Assembly (NCBI GenBank): GCA_022870705.1
Contig: CP072107.1
Span: forward strand, 866,501-930,500
Origin: Oscillospiraceae bacterium CM
GTDB taxonomy: Bacteria > Bacillota > Clostridia > Oscillospirales > Oscillospiraceae
DNA length: 64,000 nt
Direction: 5' to 3'
Shown here in pieces: positions 23,130 to 31,531 of this stretch. Each line of letters starts with the position of its first letter. Position 1 is the first letter of the stretch. Position numbers and translations under genes: made by a program. The notes beneath the pieces are model-generated. The model saw only the letters and a program-made list of their open reading frames with translations, ran no database searches and was not told where the DNA came from.

Positions 23130-23986
23130 TCGTTTTGCCCTGCCGCTTCGTTGTGGAGCCGGTTGACCATAAACGTATTCCATTCTGCCACGGTGGCCGA
23201 CAGTGCGTCGTCTAGGTACGATAAGGCCGTCGCCTGCAGGTCTTCTGGCACCCCGTAAAACGCCTCAGCAACAGAACCGGTTATAGCGGCAAGCGTGTCG
23301 CTGTCACCGCCGATAGAGACGGCATTGCGGATGGCGTCCTCAAAGGACGTCGAATCCAGAAAAGCTGTCAGCGCCTGCGGGACGCTGTTCTGGCAGGCTG
23401 TGCTTGGCTCATACGTCTGGCGGATTGTGTCAATTGTCTTGTCAAGCGGGTAATAGTTGCGCAGTTTTTCGCGCAGAGCCTCTTTGGACAGGCCCCGGCG
23501 CGCTAGAAAAACGGCCATGGCCACCGCCTCCGCGCCTTTAAGGCCTTCTGGGTGATTGTGCGATACGCCCGTGACAATCTGGCTCATGACCGTCACCTCG
23601 TCCGCCGTCTGTGCGACATATCCGACGGGACTGATGCGCATGGCCGCCCCGTTGCCAAAGCTGTTGTATGGGCGTGGCAGCTCGTCAAAAATCCAGCGGA
23701 AAAACAGGCCGCCGTAGCCACTATCGGGGTAACGCTGGCCGAAGTTTTGCATATAGGTGACGCTGACGTTTTTCAGAAGTGTCTGCGCGCCGCCGTAATC
23801 GCCTTCAAGGTTGTCGGCGGTCTCTTTAATATGTTCTGTAACCATGAGGGACTTGGCAACGGCCAGCGTCATAACGGTGTCGTCCGTCGGGCGGCAGCCG
23901 TCCGCGAAGAGCTCAAAATCCTTGCTTTTGTGATTATTAAACTCAAACCGGGAGCCGACGATATCGCCGATGATTGCACCGATCAT
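23126..23986 (-). CDS. ADP-ribosylglycohydrolase family protein (DraG-like)
   Basis: A 286-aa all-helical hydrolase that removes ADP-ribose from proteins or small molecules using a binuclear Mg centre. Metal-binding motifs are GDIVGSRFEF, PTDDTVMTLAV at about residue 40 and SIGGDSDTLAAITG near residue 240. The target is unknown; no ADP-ribosyltransferase is encoded nearby, so it is not an obvious DraT/DraG nitrogenase pair. The ATG at 23986 follows AAGGAGGG. The small coupled gene downstream is the only partner. Confidence 0.92.
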   Translation of the reverse strand: MIGAIIGDIVGSRFEFNNHKSKDFELFADGCRPTDDTVMTLAVAKSLMVTEHIKETADNLEGDYGGAQTLLKNVSVTYMQNFGQRYPDSGYGGLFFRWIFDELPRPYNSFGNGAAMRISPVGYVAQTADEVTVMSQIVTGVSHNHPEGLKGAEAVAMAVFLARRGLSKEALREKLRNYYPLDKTIDTIRQTYEPSTACQNSVPQALTAFLDSTSFEDAIRNAVSIGGDSDTLAAITGSVAEAFYGVPEDLQATALSYLDDALSATVAEWNTFMVNRLHNEAAGQNE

Positions 23987-24150
23987 AGTAGCCCTCCTTG
24001 ACATGCGGGCGCAACCCGCTGCGGCTTTTTATTTTACCACGCATTTTCGCAGTCGACAAGGCCTTCTTGCGTCAAAATAAGACTTTTTTCATCGAGCCTT
24101 TTCGTTTACAGTTTTGGCGTATCAGAAAATAATAGAAAAATTTATATATA

Positions 24151-24179
24151 TTGACAAAATAATCAGTAATTGTTAAGAT
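24151..24179 (+). promoter_or_regulatory. Promoter-like sequence before ABC remnant
   Basis: TTGACA at 24151-24156, 17-nt spacer, TAAGAT at 24174-24179. It sits at the junction between AT-rich DNA and the ABC ATPase remnant and could drive the 104-aa gene at 24345 through the remnant. Confidence 0.5.
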
Positions 24180-24180
24180 T

Positions 24181-24308
24181 GCTTTCGGGCAGTGAGCGCC
24201 AGCGGGTTGCCGTCGCGCGGGCCCTCATGGAGCCGGACGTTATTTTTGCCGTTGAGCCGACGGCCTCACTAAATGTGCTTGATTGCCGTGAGGCCGTCAA
24301 ACCCATAA
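24181..24308 (+). pseudogene. Remnant of an ABC transporter ATPase
   Basis: About 40 codons matching the signature-to-Walker-B part of a LolD/FtsE/MacB-type ATPase: LSGSERQRVAVARALMEPD followed by VIFAVEPTASL. The signature has Ser for the second Gly, and the Walker B ADEPT is AVEPT, so the catalytic region is lost. No Walker A or C-terminal part is present. Base composition is GC-rich, unlike its AT-rich left flank. It is a decayed fragment of a formerly larger gene. Confidence 0.8.
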
Positions 24309-24344
24309 AATTTTGTTTTGATGACGTACAAGGGAGACAATCAA

Positions 24345-24659
24345 ATGAAAAACCTGCGAGATGAATTACGACAGATGCGGTTTGAGCTTAATTTAATACA
24401 AAAAGTCTATTCTTCAAAAGAAGAGGAAAAGCAATATAGTAAACTGAAAAAGGAAAAACAGCAGTTGCCGGAAGGTGTGCTGTCTGATGATACCGGTTTT
24501 TATAGATATATCGAAAGCGACTTGACAAGAGAAGAGCTGGAAAGCTTTTTTCTTTATCGACAAGTGCTTTATCTTAAATCAATTAGAAGCAGTATGCTCT
24601 TCTTTGTTGTGTTAACCGTCATATCGCTCTTCATAACGCTGGTATTCGCATTTAGATAA
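24345..24659 (+). CDS. Small tail-anchored coiled-coil protein
   Basis: A 104-aa protein of unknown function. Residues 1-50 are highly charged and likely coiled coil (LRDELRQMRFELNLIQKVYS, then a Lys/Glu/Gln-rich stretch); a C-terminal hydrophobic segment of about 20 residues (MLFFVVLTVISLFITLVFAF) ends the protein, so it is probably tail-anchored in the membrane with a cytosolic head. The ATG at 24345 follows GGGAG. It lies in AT-rich DNA just after the ABC remnant, which suggests acquired material. Confidence 0.7.
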   Translation: MKNLRDELRQMRFELNLIQKVYSSKEEEKQYSKLKKEKQQLPEGVLSDDTGFYRYIESDLTREELESFFLYRQVLYLKSIRSSMLFFVVLTVISLFITLVFAFR

Positions 24660-24720
24660 ACCGGGTTCTGGGATTAAAAAGACAAAGACTAGACCATCGG
24701 AGTATTAAACACAACCGAAG

Positions 24721-24756
24721 AAAAAAAGTGACCGTTATATCGGTCACTGTTTTTTG
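24721..24756. terminator. Bidirectional terminator
   Basis: AGTGACCG (24727-24734) pairs with CGGTCACT (24741-24748) between A7 and T6, separating the convergent 104-aa and 220-aa genes. Confidence 0.88.
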
Positions 24757-24790
24757 TAAACTGGATTTGGGGTTAAGTGCCGAGTACGAA

Positions 24791-25453
24791 CTATTTTTGG
24801 TTTGTGACTTCATATTTCGAATTAAATCTTACCCTATTTGTGCTTTTCTCATTATTATAAGCCCATACATAATCACTATAGCCTTTAGTGCTTATGATCT
24901 GAGAAGAACTTATGTTTATTTTATCTCTATTTGAAATATCTAGTTTAACATTTGAATTAACGCCTGTAACTAAAATGGTGCCATCTTCCTGTACATAGAC
25001 TAAAAAAATGTACGTGTTATTAACCTGCGGCAGAACATCATTTTCAGGAATAATATACATAGATCCATCTTCGCTTATCCCACCATTTTTTTGAACAGGA
25101 ATAGAAACGTTTGTTTGCAAATTACCTTTTATGTTTTTGAGAACTGTAACATAATAATTTGTGTACGGGCTGGTTACAGTTTTTGTCCCGTTTTCTGTTT
25201 CGATTGTTAGAGGATATTTATAAATTGTATTTACTAATTTGTCCACATACCCAACAAAAACATAGTCCGCATCACCTACTGTAATCTGTTTGTCTTCTCG
25301 ATTTATAGGATATAATGCATGTACGTAATAAGTTGGTATAGTATCCTTGCCTGCAAAATGATCGATACTAATATACGCAGCACCCGCAAGAATTACAAAG
25401 GAAATCAATGATATAAAGAACAGCATATTTCTATTCTGAGTTATTTTTTTCAT
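24791..25453 (-). CDS. Membrane-anchored extracellular protein, unknown function
   Basis: A 220-aa protein with a short basic start, one N-terminal hydrophobic helix (residues 11-30, MLFFISLISFVILAGAAYI) and no lipobox Cys, so probably a membrane-anchored exported protein. The rest is beta-rich with several Val/Asn/Thr-rich strands (ADYVFVGYVDKLVNTIY, NTYIFLVYVQEDGTILV). No enzymatic motif recognised. Codon use is AT-rich, clearly different from surrounding housekeeping genes. The 25454-25671 gap upstream is AT-rich and shows no gene. Confidence 0.72.
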   Translation of the reverse strand: MKKITQNRNMLFFISLISFVILAGAAYISIDHFAGKDTIPTYYVHALYPINREDKQITVGDADYVFVGYVDKLVNTIYKYPLTIETENGTKTVTSPYTNYYVTVLKNIKGNLQTNVSIPVQKNGGISEDGSMYIIPENDVLPQVNNTYIFLVYVQEDGTILVTGVNSNVKLDISNRDKINISSSQIISTKGYSDYVWAYNNEKSTNRVRFNSKYEVTNQK

Positions 25454-25671
25454 GATTTCTACTCCCTAAAACAAATTGTATTTAGCATAAGCGGCATCAT
25501 ATGAAGCCTTATCATTTGAAGTCAAAGTAATTGGAAAACTTACAGCATATGAAAACGTCGGACAGTTATTTTATCGCCTATTTGCCAATAATATAAATAA
25601 TAACCATTTAAGATAATATACACTAAAATATTTTGTAAAGTGGTTATAGTGGTCTCCAATTATTAAACTAA

Positions 25672-25716
25672 AAAGCAAAGGGTTGAAAGCATAAAAAAGC
25701 TTCAACCCTTTGTTTT
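25672..25716. terminator. Terminator of tRNA-Leu
   Basis: CAAAGGGTTGAAAGC pairs with GCTTCAACCCTTTG, with T-rich flank on the minus strand side, directly after the tRNA gene. Confidence 0.8.
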
Positions 25717-25721
25717 TATCA

Positions 25722-25809
25722 TGGTGCGCGAGGGGGGACTTGAACCCCCACGTCCGTTACGGACACTAGAACCTGAATCTAGCGAGTCTGCCAATTCCAC
25801 CACTCGCGC
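25722..25809 (-). tRNA. tRNA-Leu (CAG)
   Basis: An 88-nt class II tRNA: acceptor GCGCGAG/CTCGCGC, anticodon stem CTAGA/TCTAG with loop TTCAGGT, a long variable arm (GTCCG/CGGAC), T-arm with GTTCAAGT and an encoded CCA. The anticodon CAG reads CTG codons. Confidence 0.95.
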
Positions 25810-25986
25810 GTGAGTGCTTTGATATAGTAACATTACGTCAAATCAATGTCAAGCCCCAACCGCTGTAAAATGTCGCCTTGTGCGCGTCTGTTTGCCTGTT
25901 CTGCCGACAGTGTTTTACTAATAAGCATAGTACAAGATGTTGGCAAAACAGCCGGGCGGATACCCGGCGCGACGGGAGCGGAGCAA

Positions 25987-27432
25987 ATGGTAGGGTTTAA
26001 GGAATTCAACGCGGCTTTAAGCGGGTTTGTCTGGGGGTGGCCGATGCTGGCGCTCATCGTCGGCTCCGGCCTTTATATCGGCATCCGCACCGGGTTTATT
26101 CAGATTTTCGAATTCCGCTATGCCATGAAAAACACAATTGGCAAAGCCTTCAAGAAGCAAAAATCGGCAAAGGGTGCCGTCACGCCCTTTCAGGCGCTGA
26201 CAACGGCGCTGGCGGCAACAGTCGGCACCGGCAACATCGCCGGGATTACCTCTGCCGTCACGCTTGGCGGGGCGGGGTCAATTTTCTGGCTGTGGATATC
26301 GGCAATCATCGGCATGGGGACGAAATATGCCGAGATCCTGCTGGCCGTTCACTACAGAGAAAAAAACGCCAAGGGCGACTACGTCGGCGGTCCGATGTAC
26401 ACCATTCAAAACGGCCTTGGCGGGCATTTTCGGTGGCTGGCTGTCACCTTCAGCATTTTTGGCGCGGTGGCCGCCTTCGGCGTTGGCAACGCCGTGCAGG
26501 TCGGGACGATGACAAGCTCCATCACCAGCGCAATCGGGTCTTTTTACCCAGCGGCGGCAGGCAGCCGAGGTCTTATTAATCTCATAATTGGCCTTGCCGT
26601 TGCGGTGATGACGGCGCTAACGCTGTTCGGCGGCGTCAAACGCATCGGCCGGGTAACGGAGCTGATTGTGCCGTTCATGGCGGCTTTATATATCCTTGCG
26701 TCGCTCGCCGTCATCGTTGTGAACATCGGCTCGGTTGGCACGGTGTTTGCTAAAATCCTGCATGACGCCTTTTCTCCGGCGGCGGCGCTCGGCGGGGCGG
26801 CGGGCATCTCCATTAAAACGGCTGTCGGCTGGGGCTTTCGGCGCGGCGTTTTCTCTAACGAGGCAGGGCTTGGCTCGGCCCCCATCGCCCATGCGTCGTC
26901 AAGCGAAATTAACCCCGTCAAGCAGGGGCTGTACGGCGTTTTCGAGGTGTTTGTCGACACCATCGTGCTCTGTACGCTGACGGGGCTGACGCTTTTAATG
27001 AGCGGCATTGTCATCCCGTATGGGACGCACGGGACGACCGCCCTCAACATCGCGTCGTTCGGCACGGTCTTCGGGGACAAAGCCGCGGGCGTCATCCTCG
27101 CCGTCGGCATGTCGATGTTCGCCTTGGCAACGGTGTTTGGCTGGGCGCTATATGGCACGCGCTGCGCGGAATACTTGTTCGGTACCGGGTGTATTAAGTA
27201 TTATCAGGCGCTTTATGTGCTTGTCACCGTCGCGGGGGCGACAGTGGATTTAGAGTCGGTCTGGCAGCTTGCCGACACGCTCAACGGCTTGATGGCCATT
27301 CCGAATCTCATTGCCGTGATGGCCCTGACCGGCGTCGTCGCGAAGCTGACTAAGGAGCATTTTGAGGGGCATGAACAGTGCCTCAGAGCCAACATCCCAA
27401 AGCGGCAGAGCAAAAACAGGCACCGCGCCTAA
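25987..27432 (+). CDS. Sodium/proton:alanine-glycine symporter (AGCS family)
   Basis: A 481-aa inner-membrane transporter with about 11 helices. AGCS motifs are present: FQALTTALAATVGTGNIAG near residue 75, GAGSIFWLWISAIIGMGTKY, GGPMYTIQNGLGG and RGVFSNEAGLGSAPIAHASS. It imports alanine or glycine with Na+ or H+. The ATG at 25987 is preferred to a start at 25846 because the extra N-terminus is not hydrophobic and unlike the family, and GGGAGCGGAG lies just upstream. The 12-bp terminator stem overlaps its stop codon. Confidence 0.95.
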   Translation: MVGFKEFNAALSGFVWGWPMLALIVGSGLYIGIRTGFIQIFEFRYAMKNTIGKAFKKQKSAKGAVTPFQALTTALAATVGTGNIAGITSAVTLGGAGSIFWLWISAIIGMGTKYAEILLAVHYREKNAKGDYVGGPMYTIQNGLGGHFRWLAVTFSIFGAVAAFGVGNAVQVGTMTSSITSAIGSFYPAAAGSRGLINLIIGLAVAVMTALTLFGGVKRIGRVTELIVPFMAALYILASLAVIVVNIGSVGTVFAKILHDAFSPAAALGGAAGISIKTAVGWGFRRGVFSNEAGLGSAPIAHASSSEINPVKQGLYGVFEVFVDTIVLCTLTGLTLLMSGIVIPYGTHGTTALNIASFGTVFGDKAAGVILAVGMSMFALATVFGWALYGTRCAEYLFGTGCIKYYQALYVLVTVAGATVDLESVWQLADTLNGLMAIPNLIAVMALTGVVAKLTKEHFEGHEQCLRANIPKRQSKNRHRA

Positions 27433-27445
27433 ACGCGGTGCCTGT
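27416..27445. terminator. Bidirectional terminator overlapping AGCS stop
   Basis: A 12-bp stem (27416-27427 with 27434-27445); the loop holds the stop codon. On the minus strand it is followed by TTTTT. Confidence 0.8.
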
Positions 27446-27456
27446 CGTTTGAGAGG

Positions 27457-27822
27457 CTATTTCTGAGCTTTCATAAGAACGGACCCGATCATATCGGCGA
27501 TCAGCAGGAGCGTTGAGGCTCGGTGCAGATTCAACACGGTTGTGCTGATTGTTTTCGATAAACTCATCACGGCGCCTGTGGCGATGAGCCCGGCGGCAAA
27601 CAGGCCCGCGCCCGCCGCCAGCAGGAGAATAGGGACGCCGCCGTCGCCCACCTTCAGCAGTTGCACGAACCCAGTCACGGCAACGACGATACCGGCGACA
27701 GCGAGAAGCTTGTGGATAGTGAATACCGGCGTGTTAAGGGGGATACCCAGCTTCCGCAGCCATATACCGGCAAAAAGAGATAAAATCAGCAACGCACCCG
27801 CAACGATCAGCTTCATTGGCAT
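27457..27822 (-). CDS. Small four-helix membrane protein
   Basis: A 121-aa hydrophobic protein with about four membrane helices. The pattern HKLLAVAGIVVAVTGFVQLL plus a later HRASTLLLIADM, with a histidine in two helices, resembles small membrane proteins with possible haem-ligand histidines, but I cannot assign a family. The ATG at 27822 has AGGAG eight bases upstream and is preferred to the start at 27840. It lies 46 bp upstream-side of the malic enzyme's stop on the same strand, so it may be the second gene of the malic enzyme transcript. Confidence 0.7.
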   Translation of the reverse strand: MPMKLIVAGALLILSLFAGIWLRKLGIPLNTPVFTIHKLLAVAGIVVAVTGFVQLLKVGDGGVPILLLAAGAGLFAAGLIATGAVMSLSKTISTTVLNLHRASTLLLIADMIGSVLMKAQK

Positions 27823-27867
27823 CGGTCGTTCTCCTTTCACAGATTAAAAATCAGCAAAAGCGGAGTT

Positions 27868-29037
27868 CTAAATCCGCGCAACGCCCGAATCTCTCGCGGC
27901 CTGACGCACCGCCTCGGCGACGGCGGGGCCGACGCGCGGGTCAAACGGCTCTGGGATGATTTTGTCACGCGCCAAATCGTCTCCGACAAGCGCGGCGAGC
28001 GCCCGGGCGGCGGCAAGCTTCATCGCGTCGTTGATGTCGGACGCGCGCACGTCGAGCGCGCCTCTAAAGATGCCGGGGAAGGCGAGAACATTATTGATCT
28101 GGTTCGGGAAATCGCTCCGTCCCGTGCCGACGATGGCGGCGCCGGCTTCAATGGCTTCGTTTGGCATGATTTCCGGCACAGGGTTTGCCATCGGGAAGAG
28201 AATGGGGTCCTTCGCCATAGAGCGCACCATCTCTTTTGTGACGGTACCAGGGGCGGATACGCCGATGAACACGTCGGCGCCTTCGATCACATCAGAGAGG
28301 CTGCCGGAGAGCTTATGGGGATTCGTCACGGCGGCGATTTCCGCCTTGGCGGCGCTGCTATTGGGGCGGCCTTCATATATGGCACCCTCCCGGTCGCACA
28401 TGACGACGTTTTGAAGACCGAGCGAGAGGAGCAGCCGGATGATTGCCACGCCAGCAGCGCCCGCGCCGGAGGTGACGACCTTGATATCCTCTAGGCGTCT
28501 GCCCGTCAGCTTCAGCGCATTTAAAAGGGCCGCGAGCGTTACAACGGCCGTGCCGTGCTGATCGTCATGAAAAATCGGGATGTCGCAGATTTCCTTGAGG
28601 CGGCGCTCAATTTCGAAGCAGCGCGGCGCTGAAATGTCCTCCAGATTGATCCCGCCGAAGCTTCCGACCAGAAGCGCCACCGTGCGGACGATTTCATCGA
28701 CGTCCTTGGAGCGGATGCACAGCGGCACGGCGTCTACGCCGCCGAACGCTTTGAACAGGACGCATTTGCCCTCCATCACGGGCATCCCGGCCTCCGGGCC
28801 GATGTCACCGAGGCCGAGAACGGCTGTCCCGTCAGTCACGACGGCCACAAGATTGTGCCGCCCTGTCAGAGTGTAGCTTTTCGTAATGTCCTTTTGTATT
28901 TCAAGGCAGGGCTGCGCAACGCCGGGCGTATACGCCAGCGACAAAGCCTGCTTGTTTTTAACGTCCATTTTCGGGATATAATCAATTTTACCGGCCCACT
29001 CATAATGCAGCCGGAGCGACTCCTGCGCGTAATCCAT
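27868..29037 (-). CDS. NAD(P)-dependent malic enzyme
   Basis: A 389-aa oxaloacetate-decarboxylating malate dehydrogenase (malate to pyruvate plus CO2). Motifs: SLAYTPGVAQPCLEI, VTDGTAVLGLGDIGPEAGMPVMEG, FGGINLEDISAPRCFEIE, IPIFHDDQHGTAVV and the nucleotide site VTSGAGAAGVAIIRLLL. It is the short bacterial form without a phosphotransacetylase domain. Start ATG 29037 has a GGGGG site. With Pyc it sets pyruvate/C4-acid balance. A four-helix membrane protein gene follows on the same strand. Confidence 0.96.
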   Translation of the reverse strand: MDYAQESLRLHYEWAGKIDYIPKMDVKNKQALSLAYTPGVAQPCLEIQKDITKSYTLTGRHNLVAVVTDGTAVLGLGDIGPEAGMPVMEGKCVLFKAFGGVDAVPLCIRSKDVDEIVRTVALLVGSFGGINLEDISAPRCFEIERRLKEICDIPIFHDDQHGTAVVTLAALLNALKLTGRRLEDIKVVTSGAGAAGVAIIRLLLSLGLQNVVMCDREGAIYEGRPNSSAAKAEIAAVTNPHKLSGSLSDVIEGADVFIGVSAPGTVTKEMVRSMAKDPILFPMANPVPEIMPNEAIEAGAAIVGTGRSDFPNQINNVLAFPGIFRGALDVRASDINDAMKLAAARALAALVGDDLARDKIIPEPFDPRVGPAVAEAVRQAARDSGVARI

Positions 29038-29126
29038 CTGTCAGCCCCCATGTTTTCAAATGCTGCCTTATTTTACAGCATCGGCCGAAAGAAAACAAGA
29101 CAGGATAAAAGCCGACAAATTCAGCG

Positions 29127-30143
29127 TCACGTTTTTTTGACGAAAGCCAGCTCGTCGGAAAAGGTGACGCCCGTGTAGTACCAGCTTAAAATCTCTCTAT
29201 ATGTTTTACCCTCCTGCGCGAAGGCATTGGCCCCGTATTGGCTCATGCCGACGCCGTGGCCATAGCCCGTCGTCGTGAAAACAACGTTTTTGTCATCAAG
29301 CTTTATAGACGCCGCCGTCGAGCGCAGGCCGAACATATTGCGCAAAACGGGGCCTGTGACGCTGACACCCCCGAGCTTAACGGTACCGACACGCCCGCTT
29401 TCCGTGTAGGTAATATCGCTGACCCAGGTGGCGCTGTCTTTGCCGAAAACGGCTTCCGGATAGTATTTTAGAACGGTTTCCTTGAAATCAGCCAGCGTTA
29501 CCGTGACGGATGAGACATAGTTGGGCACATCAGCCGACGATTCGGGGCTGGTGACACTGACAAGGTACGGCAGGCTTGCCGTCCAGACTTCGCCGCTTGC
29601 CGCCGTTTTCCCGGCTGACGACGAATGAAAGACGGCTTGAATCGGCGTGTTGTCATACGTGAGGCAGACACCGTCCGTCGCGCTCACGGCGTCCGTGATT
29701 TTTTTGATATAGTCGCTATAGGCATCGCCCCATTTTTGGCGGAGCGCCGCATCATCCTGATACGCCTGGCAGTCGGACGGATCGGTGCAGATGTCGGCGT
29801 CGGGATGGGTGCCGGAAACGTGGTTCATGTGATACAGCGTCTCCGTGCGGGCGGCAACAGTCTGCGCTTTCAGCGCTTCCAAGTTGAAAACGGCGGGCAT
29901 TTCGGCGGCGACGACACCCACCAGATACTGCGACATTGTCATTGTGACGACCGTTTCACCTGTTTTAACGCGCACCGTCACTTGCGCATCCGTTGCTGTG
30001 CTGCCGGGCGACGCTGAAACGGCGGGGGAAGCGGACGAAGCACTGCCCGTGTCGGCGTCAATCGGCTTTGAAACCGACATTGCCATAGAGAATGCCAGCG
30101 CGAAAACAGCCAGCAGAAGTGAGACAAAAATGATTTTTTTCAT
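29127..30143 (-). CDS. spoIID: Stage II sporulation protein D (peptidoglycan lytic enzyme)
   Basis: A 338-aa protein with an N-terminal membrane anchor (KKIIFVSLLLAVFALAFSMAM), a Ser/Ala/Pro-rich linker, and the SpoIID lytic transglycosylase domain. The catalytic Glu lies in VVAAEMPAVFNLEALKAQ, the zinc-site cysteines in DICTDPSDCQAY, and the C-terminal GYGHGVGMSQYGANAFA is highly conserved. SpoIID digests septal peptidoglycan during engulfment with SpoIIM and SpoIIP, neither of which is in the window. The start at 30143 is the second of two adjacent ATGs and is better spaced from GGAGG. Confidence 0.95.
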   Translation of the reverse strand: MKKIIFVSLLLAVFALAFSMAMSVSKPIDADTGSASSASPAVSASPGSTATDAQVTVRVKTGETVVTMTMSQYLVGVVAAEMPAVFNLEALKAQTVAARTETLYHMNHVSGTHPDADICTDPSDCQAYQDDAALRQKWGDAYSDYIKKITDAVSATDGVCLTYDNTPIQAVFHSSSAGKTAASGEVWTASLPYLVSVTSPESSADVPNYVSSVTVTLADFKETVLKYYPEAVFGKDSATWVSDITYTESGRVGTVKLGGVSVTGPVLRNMFGLRSTAASIKLDDKNVVFTTTGYGHGVGMSQYGANAFAQEGKTYREILSWYYTGVTFSDELAFVKKT

Positions 30144-30280
30144 CATAACCCTCCAAGGAATCGTTGACGGATGGTATGCCCTGATGTACAATAATTCAGC
30201 AGATTATTCCAAAAAAAACGCGCTGCCTATAGAGCATGGCTTGTCTGCCTCATTAATTTTATTGGAACAGGACGATGATT

Positions 30281-31087
30281 ATGCGTAAAAATGCCGTCAT
30301 TCTGCCCCTTCTGGCGCTTATTGCCGGTGCCCTTGGGTTCGCTGTCAGGCTGTATGAACGTCAAACCGTGTTTGATAGTACGACCGGTTTTCCCGTGATG
30401 TACGCCCCCGTTTCGCTGGCCTTGATCGGCCTGACTGTCGCGGTGCTGGTTTATGCAATCCTTGCCGCTGTCGTCACGTCCGGAACACATATGGCCGAGC
30501 CGTCTTATACAGGCGCGTTTGCCCCGGAGGGGTTTTCGTATATCGGTATGTCCTATCTGCTTGCCATTGTGTGGCTTGTATCAAATGTTCTGTACGTTCT
30601 GTCGCTGTTGAAAGGGAACTCGGCCGGGCTTATTCAGCTTTTCTTTATCTTCCTGTCGGTGATTGCCGCACTGTCCGTCATGTTCCTGGCACGGGCGGCC
30701 TATAAAGGTCGCGGCGGCGCCGAGCTGCTCTTTTTCAGCATCATGCCGCCGCTCTTTTACTGCTTCTGGCTTGTGGTTCTGTATAAGGAGAACGCCTCCA
30801 ATCCCGTTCTGCTTGACTACTGCTATGAGACGCTCGCCATTGCCGCTGCGGCGCTTGCCACCTATTTCAGTGCCGGTTATGTTTTCAAAAAAGCAGCCAC
30901 AGGCTGGACGCTGTTTTCTTACCTCACAACGATCTATTTTGGCACCGTCGTCCTTGCCGATAAAAGCCGGATGACCGGCAACACAGACCTGCCGATTCTC
31001 CTCATTTTCGCCGTCACGGTCGCTGTCGCGTTTATGAACGCCGTCGTCTTTATCAAAAACCTCCAGGACCGCGACGACGTGGCTTGA
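30281..31087 (+). CDS. Seven-helix membrane protein, unknown function
   Basis: A 268-aa protein that is almost entirely hydrophobic, with about seven predicted helices and a short cytosolic or external loop (residues 70-85). No known transporter or enzyme motif is visible. It is divergent from spoIID and separated by 137 bp, and it has its own transcript. The ATG at 30281 is eight bases from AGGA, better spaced than ATG 30275. Sporulation involvement is possible from the neighbour only. Confidence 0.65.
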   Translation: MRKNAVILPLLALIAGALGFAVRLYERQTVFDSTTGFPVMYAPVSLALIGLTVAVLVYAILAAVVTSGTHMAEPSYTGAFAPEGFSYIGMSYLLAIVWLVSNVLYVLSLLKGNSAGLIQLFFIFLSVIAALSVMFLARAAYKGRGGAELLFFSIMPPLFYCFWLVVLYKENASNPVLLDYCYETLAIAAAALATYFSAGYVFKKAATGWTLFSYLTTIYFGTVVLADKSRMTGNTDLPILLIFAVTVAVAFMNAVVFIKNLQDRDDVA

Positions 31088-31150
31088 ACGTACCGCTGCA
31101 ACCGGCACATGCGGACAAGTTGCCATTTCCCCCCGCCGGCATAAGATACA

Positions 31151-31171
31151 TTGCACATTATTATTGTGCAA
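31151..31171. promoter_or_regulatory. TTGCACA-N7-TGTGCAA palindrome
   Basis: A perfect 7+7 inverted repeat about 30 bp upstream of the small membrane/coiled-coil gene; operator-like. No nearby regulator gene identifies its binder. Confidence 0.5.
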
Positions 31172-31202
31172 AGCCACATTGGCGGAGATGGAGGGGCGCA
31201 GG

Positions 31203-31424
31203 TTGTCAACCGAAGTATGGGTGGCGCTGCTCGCGCTTGCCGGGACACTGGCAGGCTCTTTTAGCGGAATTTTGGTGGCGAACAAGCTGGTTAATTACCG
31301 GCTGGAACAACTTGAGAAAAAAGTAGAGAAGCATAACAATCTTTTTGAGCGTATCGCTATGGCGGAAAATGATATCAAGATCATCAGCCACAGAATTGAC
31401 GATCTTGAGAAGACGCGTGAATAA
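31203..31424 (+). CDS. XhlA/holin-like small membrane coiled-coil protein
   Basis: A 73-aa protein: one N-terminal membrane helix (VWVALLALAGTLAGSFSGILVA) followed by a heptad-rich coiled coil (RLEQLEKKVEKHNNLFERI, then MAENDIKIISHRIDDLEK). The architecture resembles haemolysin XhlA and phage holin-associated proteins, but no other phage genes are adjacent. The start is TTG 31203, placed seven bases after GGAGGGG (31190-31196); ATG 31188 has no ribosome site. A strong terminator follows directly and an operator-like palindrome precedes it. Confidence 0.65.
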   Translation: MSTEVWVALLALAGTLAGSFSGILVANKLVNYRLEQLEKKVEKHNNLFERIAMAENDIKIISHRIDDLEKTRE

Positions 31425-31452
31425 ACCGGAGAGGCCAGCCTCTCCGGTTTTC
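31423..31452 (+). terminator. Terminator after XhlA-like gene
   Basis: A 12-bp stem (31423-31434 with 31439-31450) with loop CCAG and T4. Confidence 0.9.
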
Positions 31453-31531
31453 TGGTGTCCCCTGACGAAACACTGTTTGAAACGCCCTTCATCATCTGAT
31501 ATAATCGAGAAAAACGACGGGGGGAGTTATG

